From Mycolicibacterium komanii (GTDB lineage: Bacteria > Actinomycetota > Actinomycetes > Mycobacteriales > Mycobacteriaceae): a DNA stretch of 64,000 bases. Location of the stretch: assembly GCF_001050035.1 (NCBI RefSeq), contig NZ_CVTA01000055.1:124001-188000 (forward strand), in the 5' to 3' direction. This document shows, in pieces, positions 27,401 to 36,248 of this stretch. The notes under the pieces were generated by a model, which worked only from the letters and a program-made list of their open reading frames with translations, did no database searches and had not been told where the DNA came from. Both the position numbers and the translations under genes were made by a program. The first letter of the stretch is position 1; each line of letters begins with the position of its first letter.

Positions 27401-30400
27401 ATGGAGTTCTGCACTGAATCGCCAGGTGTCGTGGTGAAACCCCCACCGGCGCTGCCGAAGGCGTCGTCGAGCAATCCCGTTGCGCGCCTGTTACCGCTGG
27501 CCATGCTCGTCGCGACCGTCGGCATGACGGCCGTGTATTTCACGTCGGGGGCGACGGCCGGCCGGGCACCGATGTTCATGTTCTTTCCGGTGATGATGGT
27601 CATGTCGGTCCTCGGTACGCTGCTCTACGGCGCCAGGGGTGGGGCGGATCGATCCGCGGAGACCGACCGGAATCGGCGAAGCTATCTGCGTTACCTCGAC
27701 GAGCTCGACGACGAGATCGTTGCGATCACGACCGACCAACGCCGCGAACAGCTTTCGCGCCACCCGGCGCCGGAGTCGCTGTGGGCATCGATGGGGGGTG
27801 AGCTCACTGCCCGACCACGACCCGACGACGCGGACTTCTGTTGTGTCCGGGTAGGTCTCGGTGAGCAGGCGTTGCGCACACCGCTGTCGGAGCCCGACCT
27901 CGGTGCAGTCGATGAGCAGGACCCGGTGACGGTGTCCGCGGTGCGCACGCTGATTCGGCAGCGCTCGGCCGTCGACGAGATGCCGATTGTCGTCTCGCTG
28001 CGTCGGCATCCCGTGATCGCGGTGGACGGCGATGTCGAGCGTGCACGCGGACTGGTGCGGGCGATGGTGTGCCAACTCGCGATTCATCACGCGAGCGATT
28101 CGATAGCGATCGCGGCCGTCACCGACCGCGGAACGCGCCACGATTGGGAGTGGCTCAAATGGCTGCCCCAGTATCGAAATTCGCCGGATCACTCGGCGCA
28201 GCAGCATCTCGTGGTCGTCGTCGACGGTCACGGGTACTCGTCGGCGGCCGGTGGCGTCACGGTCCTCGAGATCGGAGCCGGCTCGGGAGACGACGTGCTG
28301 CGATTGCGTGTCCACGCCGAGCGCTTGACCGTCGGTGGGGGTGCCGACTGCACGCCGGACTTCTTGTCCTTGGCGCAGGCGACGGTTTGTGCGCGCCGGT
28401 TGGCCGGTCGCCGACTCGACGACGCCCCCGCCGCCGGCGGCTGGCTCGACCTGATGCAGGTCGAACGCCCCACCGAGCATGTCGCGGAGACGCTCTGGGC
28501 GCAGACGCACCAAGTGCGGGCCGTACCCATCGGCGTAACCGACGACGGGACACCGGTCCGGATCGATATCAACGAGGCCGCCCGCAACGGCATCGGCCCG
28601 CACGGGCTGTGTATCGGCGCCACGGGCTCCGGGAAGTCCGAACTGTTGCGCACCTTGGTCCTGGGCATGATCGCGACCCATCCGCCCGAGGTGCTCAACC
28701 TCGTCCTCGTCGACTTCAAGGGCGGCGCGACGTTCCTCGGGATGGAACGGGCGCGGCATGTGGCCGCGGTGATCACGAACCTGGCGGGGGAAGCACACCT
28801 CGTCGCGAGGATGAACGACGCGCTCGCCGGCGAGGTCCACCGCAGGCAGGAACTGCTCCGCGCAGCAGGCAATTTCGCGAATATCGCCGATTACACCAGG
28901 GCTCGCGCAGGTGAAGACACACTGCCGCCCTTGCCCGCGCTGTTCATCGTCGTCGACGAATTCTCCGAGCTGCTCAGCCAGCATCCCGACTTCGCCGAGC
29001 TTTTCGTCGCGATCGGCAGGCTGGGCCGATCGCTCGGCATCCACCTGCTGCTGGCCAGTCAACGGCTCGACGAGGGTCGGCTTCGCGGCCTGGACACCCA
29101 CTTGTCGTACCGGATCTGCCTCAAGACCTTCTCCGCGAGCGAATCCCGCGCCGTGCTGGGCGTCGCCGACGCACACACACTTCCGGGGACTCCTGGCGCG
29201 ACGCTGCTGAAGACGGCAGCCGGTGACCTGATCCGATTCCAGACGGCGTTCGTCTCCGGCCCGTGTCACCAATCGCGTTCGGATGACGAGGAACCGGACC
29301 CGATGATCTTCACTGCCTCTACTGAATTGGCTCGCGACCGCCATGCCGTAGCGCAGACCCGAACCGTGTTCGACGTCGTGCTGGATCGAGTCGCCGGCCG
29401 AGGAACGGCGGCGCACCCCGTGTGGTTGCCGCCGCTGACCACGCCCCCGACGCTCGACCTCATCACGCCGCCCGGCGGCCCACCCGCGCTCAGCGCTCCT
29501 ATCGGCCTAGTGGACGATCCGTTCCACCAACGCCGCGATCTGCTCGTCGCGCAGATGGCTGCCGGACACGTCGCGATCGTCGGTGCGCCCCAGTCGGGAA
29601 AGTCGACGACTCTGCGGACGTTGGTGTTGTCCCTCGCAGAGGCGCACACCCCTGGCGAGATCGCGCTGTACTGCCTGGACTTCGGTGGCGGTGCACTGGC
29701 CGGGCTCGCCGAGCTCCCGCACGTCGGGGCGGTGGCGGGCCACGCCGACATCGATCTGTGCCGGCGCACCGTCGCTGTGGTCGAAGCGTTGATCCGGTCC
29801 AGGGAAAGCCTCTTTCGCACAACGGGAACCGAGTCGATGGTCGAGTACCGCGCACTGCGCGCCGCTCACGATCCGGCTGTGGCCGGCGACCCCTACGGCG
29901 ACGTGATTCTCGTCGTCGACGGCTGGGGTCAGCTTCGCCGGCGTCTCGAACCGCTGGAGGCCGCGATCACCGCGATCGCCGCACAGGGACTCGCGTTCGG
30001 CGTGCACGTGGTCATCACCGCATCGCGATGGGCCGAACTGCGGCCGGCGCTGAAGGACCAGATCGCGACACGCATCGAACTCCGGCTCGGCGACCCGGCC
30101 GAGTCCGAGATGGATCGCCGTCGCGCGCGCACGCTGATCGACTGTCCGCCCGGGAGGGGTATCACCGCCGACGGCCGGGAGATGGTGGTCGCGCTACCGC
30201 GCTGGGACGGCGTGGCCGGCACCGAGGGTCTGGGTGAGGCGGTGGCGGCAACCGTCGAGCGATGTGAGAAGCGGTGGAACCGACGGCGCGCCCCCCGCAT
30301 CGAGCTGCTTCCGACAATGGTGGATCACTCCGAACTCCTCGCGGCTTCCCCGGAACAATGCAGGCAGCGGATCGTGCTCGGCCTCGATGAGACCGACTTG

Positions 30401-31057
30401 CGCCCGGTGAGTGTGGATTTCACCGAGCGGTCGCATCTGTTGGTGCTCGGTGAGGGCGCTTGCGGCAAGACGTCGCTGCTGCGACTGCTGTGTCGCGAGA
30501 TCGTCCGGACCCGCACCGTCGAGCAGGCACGGTTGGAGATCGTCGACTTCCGGCGCTCGCTACTCGGCGTCGTGGAATCAGGGCACCTCGCTGGATTTGC
30601 GGCTTCGCCCGCGGCGTTGACCACACGTATGCCCAAACTGCTTGCGACGCTCGAAGCCCGCATGCCGGGCGAGGATGTGACGCAGCAACAGTTGCGCGAC
30701 CGGTCGTGGTGGTCCGGGCCCGAGATCTTCCTCGTGGTCGACGATTACGACCTGGTGGCCGCATCGACCGGCAATCCGTTGACCCCGCTCGCCGACTTCC
30801 TGCCGCACGCCACCGACCTCGGCCTGCACGTCGTCGTCGCCCGTCGGTCCGGAGGCGCGGGGCGGGCGATGTTCGATCCACTCCTCTCGCGCATGCGGGA
30901 GATCGGATGCCTCGGCGTGATGATGAGCGCGAGCCCGGACGATGGTGTACTGCTGGGGTCGGTTCGGCCGTCGGCGCAGCCGCCGGGACGCGGCACGCTG
31001 ATCACCCGGGGTGACGGCGAGCGCCTCATCCAGATCGGTTGGGTGAAGCCGCCATGA
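27401..31057 (+). CDS. eccC4: ESX-4 motor ATPase EccC4 (three FtsK/SpoIIIE-type domains)
   Basis: The protein has a short N-terminal VVVKPPPALP motif and two transmembrane helices (LLPLAMLVATVGMTAVYF; MFMFFPVMMVMSVLGTLLY). Three tandem ATPase modules follow, with Walker A GATGSGKSE (about residue 405, Walker B LFIVVDEFSELL), GAPQSGKST (about 727) and the weaker GEGACGKTS (about 1017). All three are fused in one chain, as in EccC4. It powers export of WXG100 substrates. The start is uncertain: ATG 27401 gives 1218 residues, while in-frame GTG at 27359 or 27296 would add 14-35 residues lacking clear homology. Its stop overlaps the next start (ATGA). Confidence 0.93.
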   Translation: MEFCTESPGVVVKPPPALPKASSSNPVARLLPLAMLVATVGMTAVYFTSGATAGRAPMFMFFPVMMVMSVLGTLLYGARGGADRSAETDRNRRSYLRYLDELDDEIVAITTDQRREQLSRHPAPESLWASMGGELTARPRPDDADFCCVRVGLGEQALRTPLSEPDLGAVDEQDPVTVSAVRTLIRQRSAVDEMPIVVSLRRHPVIAVDGDVERARGLVRAMVCQLAIHHASDSIAIAAVTDRGTRHDWEWLKWLPQYRNSPDHSAQQHLVVVVDGHGYSSAAGGVTVLEIGAGSGDDVLRLRVHAERLTVGGGADCTPDFLSLAQATVCARRLAGRRLDDAPAAGGWLDLMQVERPTEHVAETLWAQTHQVRAVPIGVTDDGTPVRIDINEAARNGIGPHGLCIGATGSGKSELLRTLVLGMIATHPPEVLNLVLVDFKGGATFLGMERARHVAAVITNLAGEAHLVARMNDALAGEVHRRQELLRAAGNFANIADYTRARAGEDTLPPLPALFIVVDEFSELLSQHPDFAELFVAIGRLGRSLGIHLLLASQRLDEGRLRGLDTHLSYRICLKTFSASESRAVLGVADAHTLPGTPGATLLKTAAGDLIRFQTAFVSGPCHQSRSDDEEPDPMIFTASTELARDRHAVAQTRTVFDVVLDRVAGRGTAAHPVWLPPLTTPPTLDLITPPGGPPALSAPIGLVDDPFHQRRDLLVAQMAAGHVAIVGAPQSGKSTTLRTLVLSLAEAHTPGEIALYCLDFGGGALAGLAELPHVGAVAGHADIDLCRRTVAVVEALIRSRESLFRTTGTESMVEYRALRAAHDPAVAGDPYGDVILVVDGWGQLRRRLEPLEAAITAIAAQGLAFGVHVVITASRWAELRPALKDQIATRIELRLGDPAESEMDRRRARTLIDCPPGRGITADGREMVVALPRWDGVAGTEGLGEAVAATVERCEKRWNRRRAPRIELLPTMVDHSELLAASPEQCRQRIVLGLDETDLRPVSVDFTERSHLLVLGEGACGKTSLLRLLCREIVRTRTVEQARLEIVDFRRSLLGVVESGHLAGFAASPAALTTRMPKLLATLEARMPGEDVTQQQLRDRSWWSGPEIFLVVDDYDLVAASTGNPLTPLADFLPHATDLGLHVVVARRSGGAGRAMFDPLLSRMREIGCLGVMMSASPDDGVLLGSVRPSAQPPGRGTLITRGDGERLIQIGWVKPP

Positions 31058-32181
31058 GCCGTGTCGTCGTCGAGGTGGGGCCGACGACGGTCCGCGGCGC
31101 GGATCAAGCTGACGCCGAACTGGTCTCGGTGGCGCTCGATGCGATCGACGACGAACTCGCGTTGATCGGCGAACGCGTCGTGTCCGTGCCGGAACTCTGG
31201 ACCGAGCTGATGTGCATCGCGGTGGGAGACGCCGACACGGCCGTCCTCGTCTGCCCGACGTGGTGGCCGAGCGCTCGGATCGAGCGCGTGTGCCACGCGA
31301 CCGCGGTGCCGGATGTCGAGGTGATCGGACGAACCGCGCTGCTTCAAGGACGTACACGAGCCACCGTCGTGGAGATCGCCCAGGAGTTGGTCGTTGTCAC
31401 CCGGCCCGGTGGCCGGGCCGTCGTCATCGCCAACGTCGGCCACGAGGTGGTCGAGAAGGTGGTGGCAGCGGCGGGCTCGGCGGACCCAGTGCTGATCGAT
31501 GCACCCGACGGGGCCGGCGGACCGTTGACCGACGAAATCCTCGCTCGGTTGCGGCACAACAGAATCGAGGCACGCCTCCTCGACGCGGACGCCATCGATG
31601 AGGCACCGCCCACGCTCGATCTCACGGTCACCGCCTCCGACGCGACCCCACCGCGGCCGACGGCCGTGCTGGTCGGTGTCATCGCGTCGACGGTGGCGGT
31701 GTGCGGCGCCTTCGGGTTGCGCGGTAACACTGACCGCGCGCCGGACACCGCCTCAACCTTGTTGGCGGAGGGGCGAGTTCAGGTGTTGGTCCCGGCAGGG
31801 TGGCCGGTGGAGCACATCACGACGGGGCCGGGGTCGGCCCGGGTGCAGATCACGTCACCGTCGGACGACGGCGTCGCACTGCACCTGACGCAGTCGGTGG
31901 GCCCACCGGGTGCCAACCTCACGCAGACCGCTGATTCGCTGCGCAGCGCGCTGTCCGACGAACCCGGCGATGTTTTCGTCGACTTCAACCCGGTCGACTC
32001 TCCGGCGGGAAGAACCGCCGTGACCTATCGCGAACTTCGCGCCGACCATCACGTCACGTGGACCGTTCTCACCGAGACCGGTGTTCGCATCGCCATCGGC
32101 TGTCAGAGCGCACCGGGTCACGAGGACAGGGTTCGCGACGTATGCGAGAGGGCGATCAGGTCCGCACGCGCGATCACCTGA
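31054..32181 (+). CDS. type VII secretion-associated protein (Rv3446c-like)
   Basis: The 375-residue protein starts MSRVVVEVGPTTVRG with an actin/Hsp70-like N-terminal half (about 1-180). One transmembrane helix lies near residue 205 (AVLVGVIASTVAVCGAFGL), with an extracytoplasmic C-terminal domain after it. This matches the TIGR03931-type protein always found beside ESX-4 (Rv3446c in M. tuberculosis, from memory). It overlaps eccC4 by 4 nt, so it is translationally coupled. The role is unknown; a link between cytoplasmic sensing and the secretion complex is an inference from topology. Confidence 0.87.
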   Translation: MSRVVVEVGPTTVRGADQADAELVSVALDAIDDELALIGERVVSVPELWTELMCIAVGDADTAVLVCPTWWPSARIERVCHATAVPDVEVIGRTALLQGRTRATVVEIAQELVVVTRPGGRAVVIANVGHEVVEKVVAAAGSADPVLIDAPDGAGGPLTDEILARLRHNRIEARLLDADAIDEAPPTLDLTVTASDATPPRPTAVLVGVIASTVAVCGAFGLRGNTDRAPDTASTLLAEGRVQVLVPAGWPVEHITTGPGSARVQITSPSDDGVALHLTQSVGPPGANLTQTADSLRSALSDEPGDVFVDFNPVDSPAGRTAVTYRELRADHHVTWTVLTETGVRIAIGCQSAPGHEDRVRDVCERAIRSARAIT

Positions 32182-32247
32182 AAATCGGTGGAACCGGACC
32201 GCCGCCCGGTGCGTCGTATCAGTCAGAGCCCAAAGGAAAGGATCCCC

Positions 32248-32571
32248 ATGACGGCACCGCACGGCGGTTCGCTCAACACCGATTTCGACATGATGGCCGC
32301 GGTCGCCAATCAGACCGACACACGCAACGACGAGATCCGGACCATGCTGCAGTCATTCATCGGCCGGATGAGCGCCGTGCCGCCGTCGGTCTGGGGTGGC
32401 GTCGCGGCGGCCCGCTTCCGGGACGTCGTCGACCGGTGGAATACCGAATCCCTGAAACTGCATGCCTCGCTGCAACGCATCGCCGAGACGATCCGGCTCA
32501 ACGAGCAGACGCTGCGGGAAGCCAACGAAAGCCACTCGCAGCGCATCGGCGCGGTGGCCAACCACCTGTAG
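32248..32571 (+). CDS. esxU: ESX-4 WXG100-family secreted protein EsxU
   Basis: The 107-residue helical-hairpin protein has Trp49-Gly-Gly51 (VWGG) at the turn, the WxG signature, flanked by two long amphipathic helices. ATG 32248 follows AAAGGAAAGG. It lies 9 nt before esxT, and the two presumably form a heterodimer like EsxA/EsxB. A shorter first helix starts near [16 protein letters not shown]. Export through ESX-4 is inferred from position. Confidence 0.92.
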   Translation: MTAPHGGSLNTDFDMMAAVANQTDTRNDEIRTMLQSFIGRMSAVPPSVWGGVAAARFRDVVDRWNTESLKLHASLQRIAETIRLNEQTLREANESHSQRIGAVANHL

Positions 32572-32580
32572 GGAGCGGTC

Positions 32581-32877
32581 ATGGAAAACGTGTTGTCGTA
32601 CAACTTCGACGAGATCGAGTACACCGTCCGTCAGGAGATTCACGCCACCTCGGCCCGGCTGAACACCGCGCTCGACGAGCTGCGGGCGCAGATCGCGCCG
32701 CTGCAAGAGGTGTGGACCCGCCAGGCCGCAGACGCCTACCGCATCGAACAAGCCCGATGGGAGCAGGCGGCCGGAGCGCTCAACGAGATCCTGTTCAGCC
32801 TCGGCAACGCGGTCCGCGACGGTGCCGACGACGTGGCAGCGACCGACCGCAGCGCCGCCGGCGCGTGGGGCTTCTGA
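32581..32877 (+). CDS. esxT: ESX-4 WXG100-family secreted protein EsxT
   Basis: The 98-residue helical hairpin has Trp45-Thr-Arg47 at the turn, so the usual Gly of WxG is replaced by Arg. The rest fits the family: first helix IEYTVRQEIHATSARLNTALDEL, second helix AADAYRIEQARWEQAAGALNEIL. There is no clear C-terminal YxxxD/E export motif. It is the probable partner of EsxU. GGGAGCGGTC precedes the ATG. Confidence 0.92.
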   Translation: MENVLSYNFDEIEYTVRQEIHATSARLNTALDELRAQIAPLQEVWTRQAADAYRIEQARWEQAAGALNEILFSLGNAVRDGADDVAATDRSAAGAWGF

Positions 32878-32932
32878 CGCCGAGAGGTCTGTGCGGTTCC
32901 GACTGGAGGGGAGCCAGGCGACCGCACGGTAC

Positions 32933-32969
32933 GCGCCACCGTGGTCGAGGAGAGCGGCCACGGTGGCGC
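32933..32969. terminator. bidirectional hairpin terminator between esxT and a convergent small gene
   Basis: GCGCCACCGTGG (32933-32944) and CCACGGTGGCGC (32958-32969) form a perfect 12-bp stem with a 13-nt loop. It lies between the convergent esxT and excalibur-domain genes, and there is no strong T-run, as is common in mycobacteria. Confidence 0.7.
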
Positions 32970-32980
32970 ATCACCGTCGA

Positions 32981-33172
32981 CTACTCGCAGGCGATGCCGT
33001 CGCCGTCGCGGTCCAGGTGCGGGGCGTAACCGTCCTCGCCCTGCATGATCGGCGCGACGCCGGCCTCGCGGGCGGCCGAACAGTTCTTGTAGTAGGTGTC
33101 CGCCGATGCGGTGGCGGCCCCGGCCGCGGTTGCCGCGACGACGAATGCGGCAACGATCAAGCCACGAATCAT
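32981..33172 (-). CDS. small secreted excalibur calcium-binding-domain protein
   Basis: The 63-residue precursor has a signal peptide (MIRGLIVAAFVVAATAAGAATASA). The mature part, DTYYKNCSAAREAGVAPIMQ, ends in LDRDGDGIACE, the DxDxDGxxCE calcium loop of the excalibur domain, with one disulfide pair. ATG 33172 was taken since GGAG lies 5 nt upstream; a GTG two codons earlier overlaps it. Such proteins are usually exported, calcium-dependent envelope or surface factors. It sits between esxT and rplM on the opposite strand. Confidence 0.88.
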   Translation of the reverse strand: MIRGLIVAAFVVAATAAGAATASADTYYKNCSAAREAGVAPIMQGEDGYAPHLDRDGDGIACE

Positions 33173-33312
33173 TTTCACTCCATTGGGATCTTGGATAATC
33201 GGATGCGAGACCGCCGGTTTGCTGTCCCTCCGGCGACGACGCTAAGGCGGCGGGAACGAAAAGGAATCAGGGATTTCCCTATCGTTGGAGCGGCGAGGGG
33301 TCGATGCACGTT

Positions 33313-33342
33313 TTGACCTGCGACGACGCGTCCAGGTAAGCT
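33313..33342 (+). promoter_or_regulatory. strong sigma-A promoter of rplM-rpsI
   Basis: TTGACC (33313-33318), 18-bp spacer, TAAGCT (33337-33342): near-consensus. Transcription from about 33349 gives a leader of about 120 nt before rplM, long enough for a ribosomal-protein leader structure. Confidence 0.7.
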
Positions 33343-33469
33343 GCCTCGTTGGCGTGCGGTAAGCACGGGTTCTCGGGTCAACGTCGGTCGCCGAGATCAG
33401 CCCACCGAATACGCCTGACCGGCACCCGGGTCACCGGGACTCGAAACCCGATAGAGGAGAGGTAGCGCT

Positions 33470-33909
33470 GTGCCTACGTACACGCCGAAGGCGGGTGACA
33501 CCACACGTTCGTGGTACGTCATCGACGCCACCGACGTGGTGCTCGGCCGGCTCGCCGTTGCAGCAGCCACTTTGCTGCGCGGCAAGCACAAGCCGACATA
33601 CACGCCGAATGTCGACGGTGGCGACTTCGTCATCATCATCAACGCCGAGAAGATCGCGATCGCCGGTAACAAGGCGGACCGCACGTTCTTCTACCGCCAC
33701 TCGGGTTATCCCGGTGGTCTGCGCAAGCGCTCGCTCGCTCAGGAGATGGAGAAGCACGCCGACCGGGTCGTCGAACGGGCGATCCTCGGCATGATTCCCC
33801 ACACCAAGCTCGGCCGCCAGGTCAAGAAGAAGCTGCGCGTCTATGTCGGGCCGGATCATCCGCATACCGCCCAGCAGCCGATTCCGTACGAGATCAAGCA
33901 GGTGGCCCA

Positions 33910-33913
<4 letters not shown>
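33470..33913 (+). CDS. rplM: 50S ribosomal protein L13
   Basis: The 147-residue protein [28 protein letters not shown] has the L13 signature region [25 protein letters not shown]. It starts with GTG after GAGGAGAGG. It is an early-assembly 23S rRNA binder. The long leader downstream of its promoter (33313-33342) is a candidate site for L13 autoregulation. It overlaps rpsI by 4 nt (GTGA). Confidence 0.97.
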
Positions 33914-34386
<473 letters not shown>

Positions 34387-34396
34387 TCAAGCTGCG

Positions 34397-34432
34397 AAAC
34401 CGCCGGGTGTGCACTGCACGCCCGGCGGTTTT
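34397..34432 (+). terminator. rho-independent terminator after rpsI
   Basis: AAACCGCCGGGTG and CGCCCGGCGGTTTT form a GC-rich stem interrupted only near the loop, ending in a T-run, 10 nt after the rpsI stop. Confidence 0.8.
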
Positions 34433-34623
34433 GCATTCAAGACGCGCTGCGGGCTATCTCACAATTCGGCCGAATCCGGTTTCGCTTTCCCTCCCGTCGT
34501 AAATGCACCGGGGTTGGAGGCGGCGGCGCTGCACGCGCGGCAGACCGCAACTGCCACCGATACGACCCAGTCGCCCCTCGTGGGGGACCGGATCGTCGCC
34601 TCCGGACTGAAAAGGAGTGATGG

Positions 34624-35043
34624 ATGCAGAACGCGAAGAAGTTGACCGCAGGCGCCGTGTTGGGCGGATCGCTGCTCTTCACCGCTGGCATGGGTATGGC
34701 CATGGCGCAGCCGGACACGGCTAACGACAGCCGAGTCAACGTCTCGTTCGGTAACGCCGGTGTCCTCGAGGACGTCGACGTGACCGCCGCGGCGCAGATC
34801 GCCGCCGATGTGTGCCACACCGACGTGAACTCGGTCAACGCATTGGCGCAGGCCGCCGACACCGAGGGCACCGATCAGACGGTGTGCACAAACACCCTCG
34901 GCACGGTCGCGATCCAGCAGAACGGACCGGGTCACTCCGAGAATGCACCGGGTCAGGACCGCCAGCATGAGGCCACGCCGACGTCCGAGACGCCGACGAC
35001 CTCGCCGACGGCTGCCCCGACCGCCGAGAACGGCGGCAGCTAA
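34624..35043 (+). CDS. small secreted protein of unknown function with Thr/Pro-rich tail
   Basis: The 139-residue precursor has a signal peptide (KLTAGAVLGGSLLFTAGMGMAMA). A compact domain of about 60 residues follows (RVNVSFGNAGVLEDVDVTAAAQI..) with two cysteines, Cys64 and Cys88, probably disulfide-linked. It ends in a disordered tail of Thr-Pro-Ser-Glu repeats. AAAAGGAGTGATGG precedes the ATG. I do not recognise a named family, though short V-x-N-GVL..C..C secreted proteins occur in actinobacteria. It interrupts the rpsI-glmM adjacency seen in M. tuberculosis and is followed by a 17-bp hairpin at 35053-35088. Envelope localisation is inferred. Confidence 0.75.
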   Translation: MQNAKKLTAGAVLGGSLLFTAGMGMAMAQPDTANDSRVNVSFGNAGVLEDVDVTAAAQIAADVCHTDVNSVNALAQAADTEGTDQTVCTNTLGTVAIQQNGPGHSENAPGQDRQHEATPTSETPTTSPTAAPTAENGGS

Positions 35044-35052
35044 GACCGCAAC

Positions 35053-35088
35053 CTCACCGCCCGCATCCGCCCGGATGCGGGCGGTGAG
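35053..35088 (+). terminator. perfect 17-bp hairpin, copy 1 of a two-copy repeat
   Basis: CTCACCGCCCGCATCCG (35053-35069) and CGGATGCGGGCGGTGAG (35072-35088) pair perfectly around a 2-nt centre, 10 nt after the stop of the secreted protein. The near-identical element recurs at 36126-36161. It is likely a transcription terminator without a T-run. Confidence 0.75.
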
Positions 35089-35409
35089 TCGTTTCCAGGC
35101 GGTTCGGTGGCGTCAACGGTATTGAAAAAACTTTTGCTGGCCGGTGAACATTTGTGTGATCAGCTAACTGCGCTGGGGCTTGGGGCTACGTGCTTGATGT
35201 TGATTGCATAGCTAATTAGGCAGCGTCGCCAAACTTACGCAGACGAAAATTTTATCGGCAAATGCCGTTTCGTCTCCGCCGTCAAGAGGAACCACCTGCG
35301 CGGGAGCACGGATGCTGCGCGCAGGGCGGTCCATTACCGCCACCGGCGTGACGTCAGGAGCAGTCGGGGGGCCGGGTCGCTGCTTCCTGAAAATATGAAT
35401 GGAGTGATC
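35089..35409 (+). other. AT-enriched 320-nt non-coding leader region with a nested hairpin
   Basis: No gene is seen here. The stretch is clearly richer in A/T than its neighbours (for example the segments around 35120-35160 and 35195-35260). It contains a nested structure at 35242-35274: outer arms GACGAAA and TTTCGTC enclose CGGCA-AA-TGCCG. It probably carries the promoter and a long 5' leader for the secreted protein beginning at 35410; I could not place a convincing -35/-10 pair. Confidence 0.45.
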
Positions 35410-36111
35410 ATGAAAATTTTCATGACGCGTTTGCTCACCGTCTTGGTGAGTGCCGCAATGTTGGTTCTGGTGGGGGGTGTCACCGGCATCGGAACGTCGG
35501 CAGCGCAGCCGCCCGGCGTGGGCAAGAAGAACGTTGTCCAGGTGCAGGGAACCGGCCCGAATGGGGTCAAGTTCAACGGGCAGTTCGTGGCCACGGCGGC
35601 CAAGGAAGTGACCCAACAGTCCGGACCGGCCACAGCCGACGCCACCGGCGCGACCTCGTCGAACACCGGCATCGCGTTGACCGGTCAGCTGACCGGCAAG
35701 CTGGTTTCGCCCGGGCAACCGCAACAGGGGAATCAACCTGGGGATCGGGGTGCCGCCCAAGATGTGAACATCTCCGATTTCTCGATGCCCGTCAACGAGA
35801 TCTCCGCACCCGGCGGAGAGGCTGCGCCGTCATCGGCGACGACCGGAAACGGTCAGGACGACCAGGTCCGCTTCGCGAGCCAGCAGGCCGTCTGCGACGT
35901 CCTGAACCTGGTGCTGGGGCCGCTGCATCTGGAGTTGCTCGGCCTGATCGTTGACCTCAACCAGGTCGTTCTCAACATCACCGCCGATCCGGGTGGCGGT
36001 CTGCTCGGTTCGCTGCTGTGCTCGCTGGCCGGTGGACTTCCCGTGCCCCCGAATCCGCTGCAGCCGATCATCGATCTGCTGAACCAGATTCTCGGCATTC
36101 TCGGAGGCTGA
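35410..36111 (+). CDS. secreted protein of unknown function with actinobacterial C-terminal hydrophobic domain
   Basis: The 233-residue precursor has a signal peptide ([25 protein letters not shown]). A Gln/Thr/Gly-rich region with [17 protein letters not shown] follows, then a linker rich in Pro and Gly. The C-terminal segment of about 60 residues, [31 protein letters not shown], has two Cys and alternating hydrophobics; it resembles a module found in many uncharacterised actinobacterial exported proteins. ATG 35410 has GGAG 5 nt upstream; an ATG 15 nt earlier lacks one. No enzyme motif is visible. It lies beside another secreted unknown, and both are followed by the same hairpin. Confidence 0.75.
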   Translation: MKIFMTRLLTVLVSAAMLVLVGGVTGIGTSAAQPPGVGKKNVVQVQGTGPNGVKFNGQFVATAAKEVTQQSGPATADATGATSSNTGIALTGQLTGKLVSPGQPQQGNQPGDRGAAQDVNISDFSMPVNEISAPGGEAAPSSATTGNGQDDQVRFASQQAVCDVLNLVLGPLHLELLGLIVDLNQVVLNITADPGGGLLGSLLCSLAGGLPVPPNPLQPIIDLLNQILGILGG

Positions 36112-36125
36112 CCTTCAACCGATGG

Positions 36126-36161
36126 CTCACCGCCCGTATCGCCCCGGATGCGGGCGGTGAG
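36126..36161 (+). terminator. 15-bp hairpin, copy 2 of the two-copy repeat
   Basis: CTCACCGCCCGTATC (36126-36140) and GATGCGGGCGGTGAG (36147-36161) pair with one G-U wobble, 14 nt after the secreted-protein stop. The sequence repeats copy 1 at 35053-35088 except for the loop, and TCG follows both. Confidence 0.75.
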
Positions 36162-36248
36162 TCGCGTCTGGGTACCGATTCGGCGACGGCACGGCCCCCG
36201 ACACGCGCGGTTGGCTCTCCGGCCGCCATCTGTGAGAAGTTTGTGGGC

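Noticed and set aside
27491..29416. Antisense 641-codon frame across eccC4
   Set aside because: It opposes the FtsK-like ATPase coding strand and has no recognisable motif.
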